A DNA stretch of 64,000 bases, from positions 1-64,000 of the forward strand of contig CASEVY010000004.1 of NCBI GenBank assembly GCA_949291515.1, in the 5' to 3' direction. Below, one piece after another: positions 59,988 through 64,000 of the stretch. The position numbers were made by a program, and so were the translations under genes. This DNA is from an uncultured bacterium (GTDB lineage: Bacteria > Elusimicrobiota > Elusimicrobia > Elusimicrobiales > Elusimicrobiaceae). Positions within the stretch are counted from its first letter, which is position 1. Every line of letters starts with the position of its first letter. The notes under the pieces were generated by a model that was given only the letters and a program-made list of their open reading frames with translations, ran no database searches and was not told where the DNA came from.

Positions 59988-59993
59988 ATTATA
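59988..59993 (-). promoter_or_regulatory. -10 box placed for a leaderless transcript (SIS gene)
   Basis: TATAAT, then TACCTT, then the ATG at 59981. Confidence 0.45.
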
Positions 59994-60015
59994 ACTATTT
60001 TCGGTAGTATAATGG

Positions 60016-60046
60016 TATAATATTTTCGTTCGCCTCCGTTGAGGCG
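60016..60046 (+). promoter_or_regulatory. -10 box and inverted repeat before the second efflux operon
   Basis: TATAAT (60016-60021) is followed, just past the expected start of transcription, by CGCCTC-CGTT-GAGGCG (60031-60046), a perfect 6-4-6 inverted repeat. It may be an operator or a leader hairpin. The 4-base spacer matches that of the operator at 10632-10655, but the arms differ. Confidence 0.45.
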
Positions 60047-60085
60047 TACTACTATTTTACCGTTGTAATTAAAGAGGATTGTTTA

Positions 60086-61234
60086 ATGAAAAGGGAAAAG
60101 AGATTGGGTATAGTTTCTTTATTTGTTTTAGGCCTAGCCTTATGCGGCTGCGGAGAGAGCGCTGCTCCCTCTGACCAGGAAATACTGGTAAACGGGATAA
60201 CAGTTACCAGGCAGGACGCTCCTTTAAATATTGAATATCCGGCGCAGATAGACGGATCTTTGAATATAGACGTCAGGGGGCAAGTCGGGGGGATATTGAA
60301 GGAACGATTGTATACCGAAGGTTCTTATGTTGAAAAGGATACTCCTCTTTTTATAATAGATCCGCAGCCCTATGAGGTCGCATTGGAAAAAGCTAAAGGA
60401 TCTTTGGCGCAAGCTCAAAGCGAGGTAAAGAGAACCAAACGCGACTATGAAAGAATGTCGCGTCTGATAAAAGAGAACGCGGTAAGCGCCAAAGAGCACG
60501 ACGACGCCTTATCGGCTTATGAACGTGCCCAAGCCAACGAACAAGTGGCGAAAGCCGGGCTGGAAGAGGCGGAAATCAATTTGGGTTACACGACGGTAAA
60601 GGCGCCGATATCTGGTATAACGGGCAAAGAGGCGCAGTCGGTGGGCAGTTTAATATCGCCGTCTTCGCCGGCCTCAAGCCTTTTGACGACAATGGTGCAG
60701 ACCAATCCTCTTTATATAAACTTTTCGGTGCCCAGCAGAGAGTGGGACAATGCTCCCAAACTCAGAAAGGCGGGGGAAATAAATATGGAGATGGAAGAAG
60801 TCGGCGTAGAAGTGCTGTTAAACGACGGCAGCGTGTATCCGGACCTGGGCAAGATATTTTTCGTCGACAGTTCGGAAGACGTAAGGACTTCGTCGGTCGC
60901 TATAAGAGCGGAACTTCCCAATCCGGACAGGACTCCTCTTTTAATGCCGGGCAAATTCGTAAAAGTTCGTCTTACGAATATTTCATACAAGAACGCTATT
61001 TTGATACCCGTTTCCGCTTTGGTGCAGGGTGATAACGGCTATTCCGTCTATGTCGAACGCAACGGAGTTGCGGAATCCGTACCTGTTAAGGCGTCAATAT
61101 CGGGCTCTAGGGCTTTTATAAATGAAGGGTTGAAGGCGGGCGATGTGGTCATTACCGAGGGACTGGTAAAAATAAAACCCGGCCAGAAAGTCAGAGTCAA
61201 TATGGTTGCCAACGACATTTTAAGCGAAGAATAA
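60086..61234 (+). CDS. RND efflux membrane-fusion lipoprotein
   Basis: A 382-residue periplasmic adaptor. Unlike its paralogue at 12696 it is a lipoprotein: signal ending LCGC, lipidated Cys22. Then come the first lipoyl half (IDVRGQVGGILKERLYTEGSYV), a long helical hairpin, the second half (TVKAPISGITGKEAQSVG) and beta domains, close in style to AcrA/MexA. GAGGA precedes the ATG. It is followed 10 bases later by the pump gene. No regulator or TolC gene accompanies the pair in view. Confidence 0.93.
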   Translation: MKREKRLGIVSLFVLGLALCGCGESAAPSDQEILVNGITVTRQDAPLNIEYPAQIDGSLNIDVRGQVGGILKERLYTEGSYVEKDTPLFIIDPQPYEVALEKAKGSLAQAQSEVKRTKRDYERMSRLIKENAVSAKEHDDALSAYERAQANEQVAKAGLEEAEINLGYTTVKAPISGITGKEAQSVGSLISPSSPASSLLTTMVQTNPLYINFSVPSREWDNAPKLRKAGEINMEMEEVGVEVLLNDGSVYPDLGKIFFVDSSEDVRTSSVAIRAELPNPDRTPLLMPGKFVKVRLTNISYKNAILIPVSALVQGDNGYSVYVERNGVAESVPVKASISGSRAFINEGLKAGDVVITEGLVKIKPGQKVRVNMVANDILSEE

Positions 61235-61244
61235 GGGGTAAAAA

Positions 61245-64000
61245 ATGTTTTCCAAATTTTTTATAGAACGTCCCATATTCGCAACGGTAATATCGCTTTT
61301 TATACTGCTTGCGGGTATAGTTTCGATAACAAATCTGCCGATAGCGCAGTATCCGGAACTTACGCCGCCCTCAATAGCGGTAAAGGCGCAGTATCCGGGC
61401 GCCTCGGCCGAGGTAATAGCGGAGTCCGTCGCCGCGCCTTTGGAGCAGAAGATAAACGGCGTGGACAATATGATTTATATGAACTCCGTCTCTTCCTCCA
61501 ACGGGGATATGAACCTTACCGTATATTTTAACATCGGTACGGACGCCGATCAGGCGATGATAAACGTAAACAACAGGGTTCAATCGGCGCAGTCTTCGTT
61601 GCCGGAAGACGTAAGAAAATACGGCGTTACGGTAGACAAGAAGTCCAGCTCTATCCTGCAGATAATATCGATAACATCGCCCAATTCGACATACGACACC
61701 ACCTATATGGGCAACTACGCCTTGGTCAACATAGTAGACGACTTAAAGCGTATATCGGGCGTAGGCGACGCGCAGGTAATGACGGCCAACGATTACGCTA
61801 TGAGGATATGGCTCAAACCCGATGTAATGGCCAAGCTGGGCATATCCACCAGCGAAGTGGCCTCGGCGATACAGGAGCAGAACGCCCAGAGAGCTGCGGG
61901 CAAAATCGGACAGCCGCCTTTGGATATCAAGGTTGACAGAGTATATTCGATAGAGGTTGAAGGCCGTTTGAAGACTCCGCAGGAATTTGGGAATATAATA
62001 CTTAGGGCGAATGCCGACGGTACATCTTTAAGGCTTAAAGACATAGCGGATATAGAGTTAGGCTCACAGACTTATGAATTTGTGGCAACCCAAAACGGGA
62101 AGCCGGCGGTGCCGATAGGGGTGTATCTGTCGCCCGGAGCCAACGCGGTGGCTACGGCTGAGGCTGTGGACGCGAAGATGGCGGAAATATCTGCCAACTT
62201 CCCGCCCGATATGACGTACAATGTCCCTTACGATACGACGATATTCGTAAAAGTGTCTATAGAGGAAGTAATTCATACGCTTATTGAGGCAATGATACTG
62301 GTATTTGCCGTGGTGTTCTTGTTCTTGAAGGATTGGCGCGCCACTTTGATACCGTGTTTGGCGGTGCCCGTATCGATAGTGGGCGCCTTTGCGGGAATGT
62401 TGCTTTTCGGTTTTTCGATAAACACTTTGACATTGTTCGGTTTGGTGTTGGCGATAGGTATCGTGGTTGACGACGCGATTATCGTAATAGAAAACGTGGA
62501 ACGTTTGATGCACGAGCGCGGGCTTAGCGTAAAAGACGCCACGATAGAGGCTATGAATGAAGTTTCCGGCCCGCTGGTGGCGATAGTATTGGTATTGTCG
62601 GCGGTATTTGTGCCGGTGTCGTTTATGGGCGGAATGACGGGGGCGATGTATCAGCAGTTTGCCATAACGATAGCGGTGTCTGTGGTGATATCGGGTCTTG
62701 TGGCGCTGACTTTGACGCCTGCCTTGACGGTACTGATATTCAGGAAGCCCGAACATAAAGACAAGGGTTTCTTTGCTTGGTTTGACAGGAAATTTGAAGC
62801 TCTTACCAATAAATATGTGGCCGGGGCGGGCTTTTTCGTCAAGCACGGTACGGTGGCTTTATGCGCTTTTGGCGTGGTGCTGATACTTTTGGGAACATTG
62901 TTTAAAATAACTCCTACGTCTTTGGTGCCCGATGAAGACCAAGGGATAATGATGACTTCCGTAATGTTGGATCCGGGCTCTTCGCTGAGTAAGACGGAAG
63001 GGGTTGTTTCCAAGATGGGCAAGATAATAGAGCAGGAGCCGCAGGTCGCGGATGTATTGGCTTTCAGCGGTTTTGATTTGATATCCAGCTCGATGAAGAA
63101 CAATTACGGGGCGTTTTTCATAACGCTAAAGAACTGGAAGGAACGCGAAAGCCAAGATTTATCGGTAACGGCGCTTATAAGGTCGATATATGCGGCTGGT
63201 ATGAAAGACATACCAAACGCTCTGATACTGCCTTTTAATATGCCGCCGATATCGGGTATGAGTACGACCGGCGGTTTGGAAGGGTATATACAGAGCAGGG
63301 GCAGCAATGCTACCAGCGTAGATTTGGAGCAAAGCGTAAGCAAATTCATCAGCGCGGCGCAAAATGAACCTTCCGTCCAGTCGGTAACTACGACGTTCAG
63401 CGCGAGCGTTCCGCAGTTAAAGTTAATGGTGGATACGATAAAGGCCAAGTCTATGGGGGTATCGCTTAACAGTCTTTTTGCCACTTTGCAGTCGACTTTC
63501 GGTACTTATTACATAAACGACTTTACCAAATTCGGACGCAGCTTCAAGGTTATGATGCAGGCGCGTGGCGATTACAGGGCGTATAAGAACCAAATAAACG
63601 GAGTGTACGTGAAATCTGACAGCGGGGATATGGTGCCGCTTTCGGCTTTGGTGTATTTTAACGACATTAAAGGCGCGGATACTGTGGAGCGTTTTAACTT
63701 GTTCAAAGCGGCGAAGGTATTGGTAACGCCCGCCAGCGGCTATTCCACCGGACAGGCAATGGCGGCTATGGAAAAGACCGCCAAAGAGGTGTTGGGCACG
63801 GATTACACTTTGGCTTGGACCGGTTCTGCCTATCAGGAAAAGCTAACTGGCAGCGCTTCTACGATGGCTTTGCTTTTGGGCTTGCTGGTGGTGTTTTTGA
63901 TACTTGCGGCGCAGTATGAGAAGTGGTCCTTGCCGATAGCGGTAATGATGGCGGTTCCGTTTGCGATATTCGGTGCATTGGCGGGGGTGTACATAAGAGG
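61245..64000 (+). CDS. RND-family efflux pump (AcrB/HAE1 type), cut by window edge
   Basis: The frame is open from the ATG at 61245 to the end of the window: 918 residues and no stop, so about 100-120 residues are missing. It begins MFSKFFIERPIFATVISL, like the pump at 13813, and carries the proton-relay pair D409-D410 in IVVDDAI. The periplasmic porter and docking loops and most of the second half are present. AAGGGG precedes the ATG. Together with the lipoprotein adaptor it forms a second tripartite pump; its outer-membrane channel may be encoded beyond the edge or supplied by the gene at 11357. Confidence 0.95.
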   Translation, partial: MFSKFFIERPIFATVISLFILLAGIVSITNLPIAQYPELTPPSIAVKAQYPGASAEVIAESVAAPLEQKINGVDNMIYMNSVSSSNGDMNLTVYFNIGTDADQAMINVNNRVQSAQSSLPEDVRKYGVTVDKKSSSILQIISITSPNSTYDTTYMGNYALVNIVDDLKRISGVGDAQVMTANDYAMRIWLKPDVMAKLGISTSEVASAIQEQNAQRAAGKIGQPPLDIKVDRVYSIEVEGRLKTPQEFGNIILRANADGTSLRLKDIADIELGSQTYEFVATQNGKPAVPIGVYLSPGANAVATAEAVDAKMAEISANFPPDMTYNVPYDTTIFVKVSIEEVIHTLIEAMILVFAVVFLFLKDWRATLIPCLAVPVSIVGAFAGMLLFGFSINTLTLFGLVLAIGIVVDDAIIVIENVERLMHERGLSVKDATIEAMNEVSGPLVAIVLVLSAVFVPVSFMGGMTGAMYQQFAITIAVSVVISGLVALTLTPALTVLIFRKPEHKDKGFFAWFDRKFEALTNKYVAGAGFFVKHGTVALCAFGVVLILLGTLFKITPTSLVPDEDQGIMMTSVMLDPGSSLSKTEGVVSKMGKIIEQEPQVADVLAFSGFDLISSSMKNNYGAFFITLKNWKERESQDLSVTALIRSIYAAGMKDIPNALILPFNMPPISGMSTTGGLEGYIQSRGSNATSVDLEQSVSKFISAAQNEPSVQSVTTTFSASVPQLKLMVDTIKAKSMGVSLNSLFATLQSTFGTYYINDFTKFGRSFKVMMQARGDYRAYKNQINGVYVKSDSGDMVPLSALVYFNDIKGADTVERFNLFKAAKVLVTPASGYSTGQAMAAMEKTAKEVLGTDYTLAWTGSAYQEKLTGSASTMALLLGLLVVFLILAAQYEKWSLPIAVMMAVPFAIFGALAGVYIR

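Noticed and set aside
1-64000. CRISPR arrays, insertion sequences, prophage or toxin-antitoxin pairs
   Set aside because: No regular direct repeats, transposase, integrase or paired toxin gene was seen; the YwqK-like protein has no toxin partner.

Overview
The window most likely comes from an anaerobic, double-membraned, host- or gut-associated bacterium, probably of the phylum Elusimicrobiota (Elusimicrobium-like). This placement is inferred from protein style and was not searched. The supporting signs are a short Elusimicrobium-type type IV pilin-like protein (GFTLIE signature), lipoproteins, a TolC-type channel, beta-barrel and OmpA-type envelope proteins, HydF (maturation of [FeFe] hydrogenase, an anaerobe trait), and an exported bile-salt-hydrolase/penicillin-acylase-type amidase. 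No insertion sequence, prophage, CRISPR array or rRNA was seen. There is one tRNA, tRNA-Asn(GTT).

Layout. 1-10 kb: a partial gene end, pyrimidine-nucleoside phosphorylase, a three-domain acyl-ACP synthetase/acyltransferase/transporter (Aas type), beta carbonic anhydrase, a cyclophilin lipoprotein, tRNA-Asn, a diaminopentanoate-dehydrogenase-like oxidoreductase and a choloylglycine-hydrolase-type amidase. 10-17 kb: a type IV pilin-like gene, then a TetR regulator with a clear operator/promoter driving a TolC/membrane-fusion/RND efflux operon. 17-26 kb: an AlbA_2-domain gene with nadB, a truncated MgtE-like CBS protein with dut, a flavoprotein and a MORN-type protein, then exported proteins of unknown function and a possible 52-codon small gene.

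26.0-26.46 kb is a very good candidate for the chromosomal replication origin. It is a non-coding, AT-rich interval with five perfect TTATCCACA DnaA boxes. To its right is a long co-directional run: OmpA-type lipoprotein, mnmE-mnmG-rsmG, a membrane-anchored zinc-peptidase-like protein, and a dcw cluster (rsmH-ftsL-ftsI-murF-mraY-ftsW-murG) that lacks murE and murD at their usual places. Then come a drug/metabolite transporter, a HAD phosphatase and a cyclodeaminase in overlapping genes, and two large proteins of unknown role.

46-64 kb: cysteine-rich exported proteins, an isoprenoid operon (prenyl synthase-dxs-LOG family), a small P-loop protein, an outer-membrane barrel divergent from hydF, a second EamA transporter, a coenzyme A operon with separate coaC and coaB genes, a possible dead trypsin-like exported protein, a SIS-domain protein, and a second RND efflux operon that runs off the right edge.

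Two themes recur. First, about eleven genes without a Shine-Dalgarno sequence carry a TATAAT-like box 5-8 (usually 6) bases before the ATG, as if transcribed leaderless. Second, several proteins keep a known fold but have lost a key residue: Asn for the catalytic His in the Aas acyltransferase domain, Gln for a cluster-site His in HydF, and possible dead esterase and trypsin homologues.
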